DNA of 64,000 bases from Marinomonas balearica (GTDB taxonomy: Bacteria > Pseudomonadota > Gammaproteobacteria > Pseudomonadales > Marinomonadaceae): contig NZ_SNXC01000017.1 of assembly GCF_004362145.1 (NCBI RefSeq), forward strand, positions 3,022-67,021, given 5' to 3'. Position numbers and translations under genes: made by a program. This document shows positions 19,012 to 27,941 of this stretch, piece by piece (positions within the stretch are counted from its first letter, which is position 1; each line of letters begins with the position of its first letter). The notes under the pieces are model-generated. The model did not search any database. It worked only from the letters and a program-made list of their open reading frames with translations, and was not told the origin of the DNA.

Positions 19012-19965
19012 ATGAATAGTACTATCGCACGGTTAATTGTGAATCGACTTGGTATTGGTGTGCTAACGCTTTTTATCGTGTCCATTGTCGTTTTTACCAT
19101 TACTAGCTTATTGCCGGGCGACGCCGCGCAAGAGATGTTAGGGCAATCCGCCACACCAGAAACCTTGGCTGCGCTTCGAGCTGAATTTGGATTAGATCAA
19201 CCTGTTTATATTCGATATATCGATTGGTTAGGCGGTTTGCTTTCAGGAGATCCTGGGACTTCTCTCGTGAACGGTATGCCAATTATGGAGTTGATTGGAG
19301 GGAGGTTGCCTGCGTCATTGAAACTTGCTGCCGCTGCTACACTAGTGTCTGTTCCTGTCGCCCTTTTTATTGGCATTTTTTCGGCCATGTACCGCGGCTC
19401 GGCATTTGACCGTTACAGTAATATGTTTGCTGTTTTTTCGGTATCCGTTCCTGAATTCTTAATAGCGACCATCGCAGTTCTTATTTTTGCCGTCAATCTT
19501 GGTTGGTTGTCTGCGCTTTCACATATATCAGAGGATGCAAGCTTTTCTGAAATGGTTCGCGCGTATGCGATGCCCGTTTTAACTCTTTGTTGTGTGTTAG
19601 TTGCGCAAATGGCGAGAATGACTCGCGCCGCCGTCATTGATCAATTGAGTTCACCTTATGTTGAAATGGCGATGTTAAAAGGAGCGTCATCAATACGGAT
19701 TGTTTTGCTTCACGCGCTGCCCAATGCGATCGGCCCTATTGCAAATGCTGTGGCGTTGAGTCTTTCCTATTTACTCGGCGGAGTCATTATCGTTGAGTCT
19801 ATTTTTAACTATCCCGGTATCGCAACCTTGATGCTCAATTCGGTGACAACCCGTGACATGCCCTTAGTGCAAGCGTGTGCGATGTTGTTTTGTTTTGGGT
19901 ATTTAATTTTAGTTTTATTCGCAGATATTTGCGAAATTGTATCAAATCCGAGGTTACGTAAATGA
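19012..19965 (+). CDS. ABC transporter permease (DppB-like)
   Basis: 317 residues with about six membrane segments. The N-terminal TM runs into ITSLLPGDAAQEMLG, the DppB signature, followed by the periplasmic ...LRAEFGLDQPVYIRY segment. The EAA loop region is ..AMLKGASSIRIVLLHALPNAIGPI, which docks to the ATPase. Its stop overlaps the start of the next permease (ATGA, 4 bp), which implies coupled translation. Confidence 0.93.
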   Translation: MNSTIARLIVNRLGIGVLTLFIVSIVVFTITSLLPGDAAQEMLGQSATPETLAALRAEFGLDQPVYIRYIDWLGGLLSGDPGTSLVNGMPIMELIGGRLPASLKLAAAATLVSVPVALFIGIFSAMYRGSAFDRYSNMFAVFSVSVPEFLIATIAVLIFAVNLGWLSALSHISEDASFSEMVRAYAMPVLTLCCVLVAQMARMTRAAVIDQLSSPYVEMAMLKGASSIRIVLLHALPNAIGPIANAVALSLSYLLGGVIIVESIFNYPGIATLMLNSVTTRDMPLVQACAMLFCFGYLILVLFADICEIVSNPRLRK

Positions 19966-20816
19966 AAACAGCTGCTGCCTCTTTATTCGTTCAGATCACA
20001 TCTAATTTCACCCGTTCTTTGGGCGCTGCTATCGGGTTCATTTTGGTCAGTTTTTGGTTATTGATGGCCGTAATTGGGCCTTTTATCTCTCCATACGATG
20101 CCAATGCGTTTGTCAGTTACGATGTGTTTGGCCCAATGTCTGCTGAATTCCCATTAGGTTCCGATTACTTAGGACGCGATATTTTAAGTCGTATATTGCA
20201 TGGCACGCCTTATACCATTGGTGTCGCGCTTATCGCGACGGTGAGTGCGTGTGTAGCGGGTGTTGTATCGGGACTGATTGCGGCGGCAAACAGTGGTTGG
20301 GTTGATGCAACGATCAGTCGCACGCAGGACGCTTTGATATCGATTCCCAGCAAAATGTTCGCTTTAATTATGGTGGCGTCTTTTGGTTCTTCGGTTCCGC
20401 TTCTTATTGCAACCGCTGCGATTGCATACATGCCGGGTAGTTTTCGTATCGCGAGATCGCTCGCTGTAAACGTGATGACGTTGGATTTTATTCAGGTAGC
20501 ACGCCTTCGAGGGGAATCAACCCCGTATATTATTTTTCGTGAAGTGTTGCCCAATATGTTTAGGCCAGTGTTAACCGATTTTGGATTGCGCTTTGTTTTT
20601 ATTGTTTTGTTGCTGAGCTCAATGAGTTTTCTTGGTTTGGGTATTCAACCCCCCGAAGCGGATTGGGGATCTCTTGTTCGAGAAAATATTTTAGCTCTCG
20701 GAGAAGGTGCACCAGCGGTGATCGCGCCAGCAGTTGCTATCGCAACATTAACGATCGGCGTAAATCTTCTCATTGACAGCTTGGGCGTTAAACCTGATCA
20801 AGATAAGGGTCACTGA
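19962..20816 (+). CDS. ABC transporter permease (DppC-like)
   Basis: 284 residues. It has the DppC features: N-terminal TM, then FPLGSDYLGRDILSRILHG (the DxLGRD motif) and an EAA loop (QVARLRGESTPYIIFREVLPNMF). It starts inside the end of the dppB-like gene and ends 1 bp before the ATPase start codon at 20818, so the three membrane components are translationally linked. Confidence 0.93.
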   Translation: MKTAAASLFVQITSNFTRSLGAAIGFILVSFWLLMAVIGPFISPYDANAFVSYDVFGPMSAEFPLGSDYLGRDILSRILHGTPYTIGVALIATVSACVAGVVSGLIAAANSGWVDATISRTQDALISIPSKMFALIMVASFGSSVPLLIATAAIAYMPGSFRIARSLAVNVMTLDFIQVARLRGESTPYIIFREVLPNMFRPVLTDFGLRFVFIVLLLSSMSFLGLGIQPPEADWGSLVRENILALGEGAPAVIAPAVAIATLTIGVNLLIDSLGVKPDQDKGH

Positions 20817-20817
20817 T

Positions 20818-22686
20818 ATGGAAAACCTTGTAGATGTAAAAGGATTAAAAGTCGCTGTCAGACCCAAGAAAGGCGTCGAAATTCCCATTGTTAAAAGTGT
20901 GGATTTCAGCCTGAAAAAAGGCGAGGTATTGGCTCTGATCGGAGAATCCGGTTCGGGTAAAACCACCATTGCGTTGTCTCTAATGGGTTATGCCCGTCAG
21001 GGGTGTCATATTGTGGGCGGAAGTATCAGAGTTGGGGAACATGACATTTTATCCATGTCGTCTGGTAAGTTGCTTAAAGTGCGCGGCCGAACAATTTCTT
21101 ACATTGCACAGAGCGCGGCTGCGGCCTTTAACCCAGCAAGAACTATCATGGATCAAGTCATTGAAAGCGCGTTGATCCATAAAACCAGCTCGCGCCACCA
21201 AGCGGAAAAAAAAGCCGTTAAGTTGTTTCACGAGCTGGCGTTACCGGATCCGGAGCATATTGGAGAGCGTTATCCGCATCAGGTTTCTGGAGGTCAGCTG
21301 CAAAGACTGATGGCGGCAATGGCGCTGATCACGGACCCTGATCTGGTTATATTGGACGAGCCGACGACAGCGTTGGATGTGACAACGCAAATAGAAGTGC
21401 TCAATGCGTTTAAAAAGGTCGTGAGAGAACGCAATACGACCGCTATTTATGTGTCGCACGATCTTGCGGTAGTCGCGCAGATGGCCGATCGCATTATTGT
21501 ATTAAAAGACGGCGAGGTTCAAGAAAACAGCACAACTCAAGAGATTTTAATCGCGCCAAAGCATGAATACACCGCGAGTCTACTTAAGGCGATGCGCCAT
21601 GATCGACCCTCACGAGATTGGAATACAGAAAAACGCTTAGGAGAGAAAAAGGATACGCCATTGCTTGAGGTTAAGCATCTTGAAGTCGAATTTGTTAAGG
21701 GGATTCCCGTACTTCATGATATTGATCTTAAGATCGAACGAGGGCAAACAATTGGTGTGATAGGTGAGTCAGGGTCAGGTAAGACAACGTTCGCACGTAG
21801 CATTGTTGGTTTAAACTCGCGCTCGAAGGGAGATATCTTTCTAGATGGGGAGCCTCTCAGTGATACATTAGACGGACGCACAAAAGAGCAATTGCGCCGA
21901 ATTCAGTATGTGTTCCAAAATGCAGACACCGCGCTGAACCCCAAACTTACAATAGGGGCTATTTTAGCTCGCCCATTGGCGTTTTATCACGGAATGAAAG
22001 GCCAGCAGGTTGAGGAGCGCGTGGCAGAGCTGCTTTCATTAGTTCAGTTGCCCGTAAGTATCTCAGACAGACGTCCTACTGAATTGTCCGGAGGGCAAAA
22101 GCAGCGTATCAATTTGGCCCGTGCGCTTGCAGCAGAACCCGATGTTATTTTGTGTGATGAAGTCACGTCCGCTTTGGATACCGTCGTCGGCGCTGCAATA
22201 TTAGAGCTTATGTCTGACCTTCGTAAAACACTCAATCTGTCGTATTTATTTATCAGTCATGATATTCGGACGGTTCAGTCGATTTGTGATGAAGTTGTTG
22301 TACTTTATTCAGGGGCAAAAGTTGAGCAAGCTGCAGGCGCGTCGTTTAGTTTAGCAGGAGGAGAGCGTTTGCCTCGTCATCCGTATACCGATTTGTTAAT
22401 CAATTCAGTGCCTGAAATGCGCCAAGGTTGGCTGGAAACCGCACATCAAAGTTGCAGCAGTTTACCCATTATTGATGCAACGCCTGCCGATGAGTCGCTT
22501 TGTCGCTTTTTATCTCGATGTTCAAAGCGAATAAATGGAACGTGTAACCAAACGGAACCTTCGAAACTGAGTATGGCAAATGGACAGCATATTCTTTGTC
22601 ATTTGGAATATGCTGACATTTCTGGTGCAAACGAGAATGTAGTGAATCACGCAAGTGCTAAGCCAGCACTCGAATCGTATCAATAA
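20818..22686 (+). CDS. Fused double ABC ATPase (DppD-DppF type)
   Basis: 622 residues from the ATG at 20818; an upstream in-frame start at 20773 would run far into the preceding gene. Two complete nucleotide-binding domains lie in one chain: Walker A GESGSGKTT (twice), signatures VSGGQLQRL and LSGGQKQRI, Walker B VILDEPTTALD and ILCDEVTSALD. Each half corresponds to one of the separate DppD and DppF ATPases. The tail of about 90 residues (from QGWLETAHQ) has several Cys (CSSL, CRFLSRCSKR, CNQTE, CHLEY), as in the C-terminal Fe-S-like region seen in many Opp/Dpp ATPases. The gene follows the permease by 1 bp. Confidence 0.93.
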   Translation: MENLVDVKGLKVAVRPKKGVEIPIVKSVDFSLKKGEVLALIGESGSGKTTIALSLMGYARQGCHIVGGSIRVGEHDILSMSSGKLLKVRGRTISYIAQSAAAAFNPARTIMDQVIESALIHKTSSRHQAEKKAVKLFHELALPDPEHIGERYPHQVSGGQLQRLMAAMALITDPDLVILDEPTTALDVTTQIEVLNAFKKVVRERNTTAIYVSHDLAVVAQMADRIIVLKDGEVQENSTTQEILIAPKHEYTASLLKAMRHDRPSRDWNTEKRLGEKKDTPLLEVKHLEVEFVKGIPVLHDIDLKIERGQTIGVIGESGSGKTTFARSIVGLNSRSKGDIFLDGEPLSDTLDGRTKEQLRRIQYVFQNADTALNPKLTIGAILARPLAFYHGMKGQQVEERVAELLSLVQLPVSISDRRPTELSGGQKQRINLARALAAEPDVILCDEVTSALDTVVGAAILELMSDLRKTLNLSYLFISHDIRTVQSICDEVVVLYSGAKVEQAAGASFSLAGGERLPRHPYTDLLINSVPEMRQGWLETAHQSCSSLPIIDATPADESLCRFLSRCSKRINGTCNQTEPSKLSMANGQHILCHLEYADISGANENVVNHASAKPALESYQ

Positions 22687-22715
22687 ATCGCCAGCTTGAT
22701 TAAGTAGGGTAAGAA

Positions 22716-23102
22716 ATGAGTCAGGCGACATTAAATCAGGTAAGCAGTCTTGTAGATGATACAAAGCTATGTGACATATATGACAATCCAATTGAATTGG
22801 CCAAGTGCTACATAGACCGCTTTTATAATGAATCAATTTGCCTTGATGACTTGGCTAATTTATCGCAAATGAATCGCTTTCGTTTTGCGAAGCAATTTCG
22901 AGCCTATGTTGGCGTATCTCCTTATCAATATGTTTGTCGCGTTCGAGTTTTGGCCGCTCAAAAATTGATCCGAAAAGGAGCCAAACCAGCACACGTCGCT
23001 GGTGAGGTGGGCTTCTTCGATCAAAGTCATTTAGCTAAACATTTTAAAAAACTATGTGGAGTTACGCCAAGGCAATATAGAGATGAGCATTTTAAGCAGT
23101 AG
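22716..23102 (+). CDS. Short AraC-family regulator (DNA-binding domain only)
   Basis: 128 residues. The last ~100 form the two helix-turn-helix motifs of AraC/XylS proteins (DDLANLSQMNRFRFAKQF and HVAGEVGFFDQSHLAKHFK, ending GVTPRQYR). The ligand-binding domain found in most family members is missing; the N-terminal ~28 residues are too short to replace it. The gene lies 29 bp after the fused ATPase in the same direction, so it likely controls the importer and oxidase block. Confidence 0.88.
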   Translation: MSQATLNQVSSLVDDTKLCDIYDNPIELAKCYIDRFYNESICLDDLANLSQMNRFRFAKQFRAYVGVSPYQYVCRVRVLAAQKLIRKGAKPAHVAGEVGFFDQSHLAKHFKKLCGVTPRQYRDEHFKQ

Positions 23103-23305
23103 AGTCTCGGATGAGGGAATTTGCCTGATTTTACAAAGAACGATAGTTGTTTTTAAATACTAATGATTCGCAATCTTTTTAAAAACAGCTTATCGACATA
23201 AAATGCCTCTCATATTTACGATTTATGCTCATTCAGGTCTATCGAAATGTGTGAACAAGTATTAAAATCTGCGCAAATTCCCTATCCCTTCGCTAAGGAT
23301 CGTTC

Positions 23306-24520
23306 ATGACTTTGTCGACCAGTCAGTCAACTAATGTTGTTGTAGTTAGTAACTCCTCTGATAATCCATTTGCAATTGATGTTGCCTACGCTATGGGCCA
23401 GCACGATGATATTGCAGATTTGATCAGCATGAAACAGTTCATGAATTCTGAATTCTGCCCACGCTTTATCTCTGATGAAACCGATTTTGAAAACATTGGA
23501 GTTTCATTGCAAGGTAAAGCCGTCATCATCGTAAGCACAGCCGGTTATGTTAAGAGCCGTCAGGAGCTTGCTATGGCAAACTTGATTATTGCCCGTGCAG
23601 CGAAGGAAAACGGTGCAGAACGCGTGGTACTTGTTGAACCGGATTTGTTCTACAGTGCTCAGGATCGCGGTGCTCATAAAGATCTAGGTGAAACCAGCTT
23701 TGAGCGCGATGTTAAAGACATCAAAAAGTTCGATGGTCAGCCATTTACCGCTAAGCTTTATGCGCAAATGTTGAAGCTTTCGGGTGTTGACACGGTAATG
23801 ACGATTCATAACCATTCCGAATCTGTACAGAGGATGTTTACTGAAGTCTTTGAAGGCGACTTCCATAACTTAATCCCTTACGAGATATATGCTCATTACT
23901 TGTTAAACTCCGACATATTGCATTACGGAGAAGACGGCGAAGGTCTTGTATTGTGTGCTCCTGATAAAGGCGCACGAGATTTCGTAAAACAAATGTACGC
24001 AACACTTGGTTTAAGCAAAGCGAAGTTCATTATGTTGGACAAAGAGCGCACCGCTGAACGAAAAGTCGACATCGCATTGCATAAAGAGAGTGAGCACACT
24101 TTCGATGGCTTAGACGGCGCGAGCATTGTTTTGTTTGATGACATGGTTCGTACGGGTTCAACCGTTGTTAAATCGTGCCAGTTCCTTCAGCAAATTAATC
24201 CTAAGCGTATGGTGTTTGCAGTCTCTCATTTCTATGCAAGCGATGAAGGTCGTCAAAAAATGGCGCACCCATCATTAGGCGAAATCCTAACGCTGAACAC
24301 CTTGCCAACGATCTTAAACCGTGACGAACAAGGGCGTTTACGTAAGAAGATGGTCGTTCTGAAAGTAGAGAAGTGGTTAGCACAAGAACTGTCTAGCATT
24401 CTTGGTTTACCTGATAACCAAGAGGTAAACCCTTATAAGATTGATATGTCCTCTAAAAACCCAAGATTTAAGCGAAAAATTTGGTTTAGTGAAGAGCTTC
24501 ACGAGCTAAAGTCTAAATAG
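23306..24520 (+). CDS. Ribose-phosphate pyrophosphokinase-like protein (long form)
   Basis: 404 residues, against ~315 for standard Prs. The PRPP-binding loop VLFDDMVRTGSTV and an ATP-loop-like LFYSAQDRGAHKD segment, near the FAxQDRK motif of Prs, are present, with the two Rossmann-like halves of the family. It probably makes, or once made, PRPP from ribose-5-phosphate and ATP. The extra length is spread through the chain and at the C-terminus. Since a standard Prs is expected elsewhere in the genome, this may be a specialised second copy. It is monocistronic with an AAGGA ribosome site and ends at a strong terminator. Confidence 0.82.
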   Translation: MTLSTSQSTNVVVVSNSSDNPFAIDVAYAMGQHDDIADLISMKQFMNSEFCPRFISDETDFENIGVSLQGKAVIIVSTAGYVKSRQELAMANLIIARAAKENGAERVVLVEPDLFYSAQDRGAHKDLGETSFERDVKDIKKFDGQPFTAKLYAQMLKLSGVDTVMTIHNHSESVQRMFTEVFEGDFHNLIPYEIYAHYLLNSDILHYGEDGEGLVLCAPDKGARDFVKQMYATLGLSKAKFIMLDKERTAERKVDIALHKESEHTFDGLDGASIVLFDDMVRTGSTVVKSCQFLQQINPKRMVFAVSHFYASDEGRQKMAHPSLGEILTLNTLPTILNRDEQGRLRKKMVVLKVEKWLAQELSSILGLPDNQEVNPYKIDMSSKNPRFKRKIWFSEELHELKSK

Positions 24521-24530
24521 AGACGAAACT

Positions 24531-24570
24531 AAAAAAGCTCAGGTGATGTAGATACAGCCTGAGCTTTTTT
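24531..24570. terminator. Bidirectional rho-independent terminator
   Basis: AAAAAAGCTCAGG and CCTGAGCTTTTTT are perfectly complementary over 13 bp. It separates the convergent PRPP-synthetase-like gene and the FAD oxidase. Confidence 0.93.
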
Positions 24571-24622
24571 ATGCCTATTGCTGCCTTTGTTCTATTCACG
24601 AATTTTCAGAGTGCGACGCGAG

Positions 24623-25951
24623 TTAAAACTCTGATACTTTCCCCCACGCACTTTTATTTAATCTATCCAATCGGTATTGCTGGTGGTTAACGAACGTTTC
24701 TTTCCCTGATATCAGTTCACTGATTAAACGGCCGACCCCTGGCCCAATTCCAAACCCATGGCCTGAAAAACCTGCCGCCAGAGTAAACCCTTGAATGTTG
24801 TTTGATTGGTCGATGACCGGAACACCGTCAGGCGTGCTGTCGATGTAACCTGCCCACGAGGCTTGAACAGGAATGGTGCCAAGTTCAGGGAGCATTTGCC
24901 GTGCTCTTCTTAGCGTTTCGTTTATCAACTTTTGGGATGGTTTAGGATCAAGAATACGATTTTTTTCCATTGGTGTGGGACGATCCAGTAGCCATTGTGA
25001 CCTTGATTCATGTCCAGACAGCCAACCTTGTAAATCACCGGGGGAAAGCACTTTCCAGCGTTTCGCAAACATGGGTAAGAAACTGGGTGCAAAACGTATT
25101 TGTTGTGGTGTTACATCCACATTGGCGGTTCCAGATATTGCGAGTGTATAGCCGCCATCTCCACGTTTTGTGATCGATATTTCTGAGGTATGCATGGCGT
25201 CTGGAATGTTTTGTGCGCCCGGCATAATAGACAAAATGGAAGAGCGAACAGCGGATTGAGGGAATCGAATGCCTAATTGCTTACAAAATGATGAAGCCCA
25301 CGCTCCACCAGCCATAATGACTTGCTTGGTTTTGATCGTGCCTTTTTCTGTAATCACGCCCGTTACTTTATTCGCCGCGGTTTCAATTCCCCGTGCTGCG
25401 CAAAATTGGTGAATACGACACTGGTATTTTTCACTTGCGCCTTTTGCGATTAAAGGCGCTGCTTTTGCAGGATCTGCGATACCATCTGACGGTGAAAATA
25501 CACCGCCTTTCCACGGTTTGTGAGTTGCTTTTCCGCGTTCATTTGCTTCGCTGGTGGACAACATATGCGTGATGACGCCTTCTCCTTTGGCGAAGTCTCT
25601 CCAACGGTTCCAGCCATCGAGTTCTGCTTCGTTGTCGGATAGATAAAGTAGGCCGCAGCGTCTGAATCCAAGATCCATATCGATGTCTTTTGCAATTTCT
25701 TCCCATAACGCCAAACTTTGGGTGGCAAGCGGGAGCTCTCGTGCATCGCGATTTTGTTGACGACACCAGCCCCAGTTTCGGCTTGATTGCTCTGCACCAA
25801 TGCGTCCTTTTTCAACGAGAGCAACGGTCATTCCTTCTTTTGCTAGAAAGTAGGCGGTGCAGACTCCAATAATGCCTCCTCCAATTACCACCGCATCGGC
25901 TTCGTTTGTCCATTCCTGTGTTGATGGAATGCTTAGTAAGGGTGCAGGCAT
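24623..25951 (-). CDS. FAD-dependent oxidoreductase (DAO family)
   Basis: 442 residues. The FAD motif VVIGGGIIGVCTAYFLAKEG is followed by SSRNWGWCRQQNRD, the segment that carries the flavin-contacting residues in D-amino acid or amine dehydrogenase-like members. The C-terminal contact is AAGFSGHGFGIGPGVG. The start codon overlaps the stop of the preceding hydrolase gene by one base (TAATG), so the two are translationally coupled. A likely job is oxidation of the amino compound freed by that hydrolase. Specificity unknown. Confidence 0.85.
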   Translation of the reverse strand: MPAPLLSIPSTQEWTNEADAVVIGGGIIGVCTAYFLAKEGMTVALVEKGRIGAEQSSRNWGWCRQQNRDARELPLATQSLALWEEIAKDIDMDLGFRRCGLLYLSDNEAELDGWNRWRDFAKGEGVITHMLSTSEANERGKATHKPWKGGVFSPSDGIADPAKAAPLIAKGASEKYQCRIHQFCAARGIETAANKVTGVITEKGTIKTKQVIMAGGAWASSFCKQLGIRFPQSAVRSSILSIMPGAQNIPDAMHTSEISITKRGDGGYTLAISGTANVDVTPQQIRFAPSFLPMFAKRWKVLSPGDLQGWLSGHESRSQWLLDRPTPMEKNRILDPKPSQKLINETLRRARQMLPELGTIPVQASWAGYIDSTPDGVPVIDQSNNIQGFTLAAGFSGHGFGIGPGVGRLISELISGKETFVNHQQYRLDRLNKSAWGKVSEF

Positions 25952-26970
25952 TAGTGAATCCCTCTTTCTTGTGATTCATGATTTCCTTTATCAGTACTGT
26001 CTTGAAGCTGACCTAAACGTACAACGGTGACACCAGGCCTCAGTTGCCGTAACGAAGGCATTACTAAGACGCAGTTGGGATAAGGGGTGGAGATCGTTCT
26101 TCCATCCTGTACCGCAATTGCGGAGCCTTGTTCTTTGAACAGCTCCAAGCCAAGATACAGATCATTAAATTCGAAATTCATCGTCTCTGCCACAATCGGT
26201 TCTGTCACTTGAACGACTTTCTGGTCTGCGCAATATATGGGCTGATACCAGCTTTGTGGTAAATCAGATTGCTCTATTATGTTTAGTGCAAGCAAAAATC
26301 GTGCGGATGAATCGCGTGCAACTTCTACTGAAATGGCTTCCCAGTGTTGGCCGCACTCGATGAGCAGGGCATTTTTAGGGCTGTCAGGGTTACCAAAATC
26401 TGCGTAATCTCGCATACGGCAACCTTCGGGATGGCCTTCGTCGCGAATAATCCATTCTGGAACCCGCTGAGATTTTACGAACTCAAGTCCTTTGTTCAGA
26501 GGGCCACAGACACCAAGTGGGGCACAACGCTCATGCATCGAATGTATATCGAGCAGGTAATCCACGTCGTCAATAATGGGTCGAAGCGCTCTTGCGCGGC
26601 GAATTTCGGATGAATCGAGGGCTGGGTTATCCAAAATTTCTTTTGTCCAAACTCGGTTTAAATCTTGGTCGACAAAGCGAGATGAATCCGGAGTGGTAGG
26701 GTCAAATTGAAAATAGGCGTCAACGTTTGCAAAAGCGAGAGTGAGTTTTCCGCGCCGTGGCGTTATTCCAAGTTCAAGTAACTCCTTTACCGCGATCGCG
26801 CCGCAAACTTCGTTTCCGTGGGTGATCGAGTTGATCATGACGTGTGGGCCTGAAACACCGCTGTCAAAATGGTACAGGTAAGGAATGCCAATATTCCCTT
26901 CTGCAAACTGAGATAGGTCTGGGAATTCGATTTCTATAGGGTAACTTGGCAGTGGTCGTGTGCTAGACAT
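25951..26970 (-). CDS. Succinylglutamate desuccinylase/aspartoacylase-family deacylase
   Basis: 339 residues from the ATG at 26970, chosen for the GGAGAG site 10 bases upstream; longer frames reach 27009. This zinc carboxypeptidase-fold family removes acyl groups from N-acylated amino acids. Visible zinc ligands are the HGNE motif (SITHGNEVCGA, about residue 52) and a His in LLDIHSMHE. The gene is coupled to the FAD oxidase downstream, suggesting that deacylation is followed by oxidation. Substrate not readable; an N-acyl amine or ectoine-like compound would fit the context. Confidence 0.83.
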   Translation of the reverse strand: MSSTRPLPSYPIEIEFPDLSQFAEGNIGIPYLYHFDSGVSGPHVMINSITHGNEVCGAIAVKELLELGITPRRGKLTLAFANVDAYFQFDPTTPDSSRFVDQDLNRVWTKEILDNPALDSSEIRRARALRPIIDDVDYLLDIHSMHERCAPLGVCGPLNKGLEFVKSQRVPEWIIRDEGHPEGCRMRDYADFGNPDSPKNALLIECGQHWEAISVEVARDSSARFLLALNIIEQSDLPQSWYQPIYCADQKVVQVTEPIVAETMNFEFNDLYLGLELFKEQGSAIAVQDGRTISTPYPNCVLVMPSLRQLRPGVTVVRLGQLQDSTDKGNHESQERGIH

Positions 26971-27235
26971 GATAACGGTACTCTCCATTCTTACTCGTCC
27001 ACAAATCACGTGATGTGTGGCAAACCTTTAAAGCAGAGCTGATTGTGTAAGGCTCTAAGGATTATTTTAAGAACAAGAGACAGGTGAGTTGGTGGTATTT
27101 TATATGCCCGACAACGTAAATTGGTGTTTTCGAGCAAGAAACCAGCAGCTTATGCCGTTATGAAAGGCTTGATGTCGGTTGGGATTTAAGAAAGAGTACA
27201 ACAAGAAGAGGAACAATAAGAAGAGTCACGTATTT

Positions 27236-27730
27236 TTACTCAGTCGGTTCAAAAAGGTTTTCGATAGGGTAATACTGTTTTACGACAGGAGACTTAATGA
27301 CAATGTAACTGAAATACTTATCGATGAAGGTATTTTGGTCAAGCAGTTCTTCCATTACGGTTTGATAATGAACAACATTTCGAGTTAGAAAAACCAACTG
27401 GTAGTCGAACCCTCCGCTGACCAAATGGCACTCTTGTACTTCATCAATCTTGCGAATACAGGCTTCGAATTTCGCGAAATGATCGGGTCTATGATCGGTT
27501 AAGGTGATTTGAGTAAAGACGCGCTGGACGGTTCCAAGCTTTTCGAGCTCTATATGTGCGCCGTAGTTTGTAATGTAGCCTGCTTTTTCCAATCGTTTTA
27601 CGCGCGTTAAGCACGGGCTTGGTGACAGCCCAACTGCATCGGCTAAATGAACATTTGAGATGCGACCGTTTTTTTGTAAATGACTGAGGATGCGGACATC
27701 AATACGGTCTAATTTCGGGGAATCGATCAT
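27236..27730 (-). CDS. Lrp/AsnC-family transcriptional regulator
   Basis: 164 residues. N-terminal helix-turn-helix (LDRIDVRILSHLQKNGRISNVHLADAVGLSPSPCLTRVKRLEKAGYI) plus a C-terminal RAM domain with the usual VxGxxDY-like pattern (HLVSGGFDYQLVF). Members bind an amino acid and form octamers. It lies between the deacylase-oxidase pair and the aminotransferase, all leftward, so it probably controls one or both in response to an amino acid or amine. Confidence 0.93.
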   Translation of the reverse strand: MIDSPKLDRIDVRILSHLQKNGRISNVHLADAVGLSPSPCLTRVKRLEKAGYITNYGAHIELEKLGTVQRVFTQITLTDHRPDHFAKFEACIRKIDEVQECHLVSGGFDYQLVFLTRNVVHYQTVMEELLDQNTFIDKYFSYIVIKSPVVKQYYPIENLFEPTE

Positions 27731-27853
27731 TAAAAACTCCTTTTTACTTAGAGAGTTGCGTATCTCTTTATAATAATTGTATACACTTCGATAGTATCAG
27801 GAAGTTTTTAAGTCGTCATCCAAGACATTTGACTCTTTTTTCAATATTTACGA

Positions 27854-27891
27854 ACCACCCCCAAAGGGTTATTGAGGTTTTTGGGGGTGGT
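27854..27891. repeat. Long perfect inverted repeat after the aminotransferase gene
   Basis: ACCACCCCCAAA and TTTGGGGGTGGT pair over 12 bp with a 14-nt loop. There is no T-run on either side, so it is not a classic terminator. It may stabilise or end the aminotransferase mRNA, or separate it from lrp. Confidence 0.7.
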
Positions 27892-27941
27892 GCGAGCACT
27901 GCTCATTTAAACTCACATGTTGGTGAACGTTTGCGACTAAG

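Noticed and set aside
27179-27388. Rightward ORF of 69 aa overlapping lrp
   Set aside because: Mostly antisense to the lrp gene; no family, no site.
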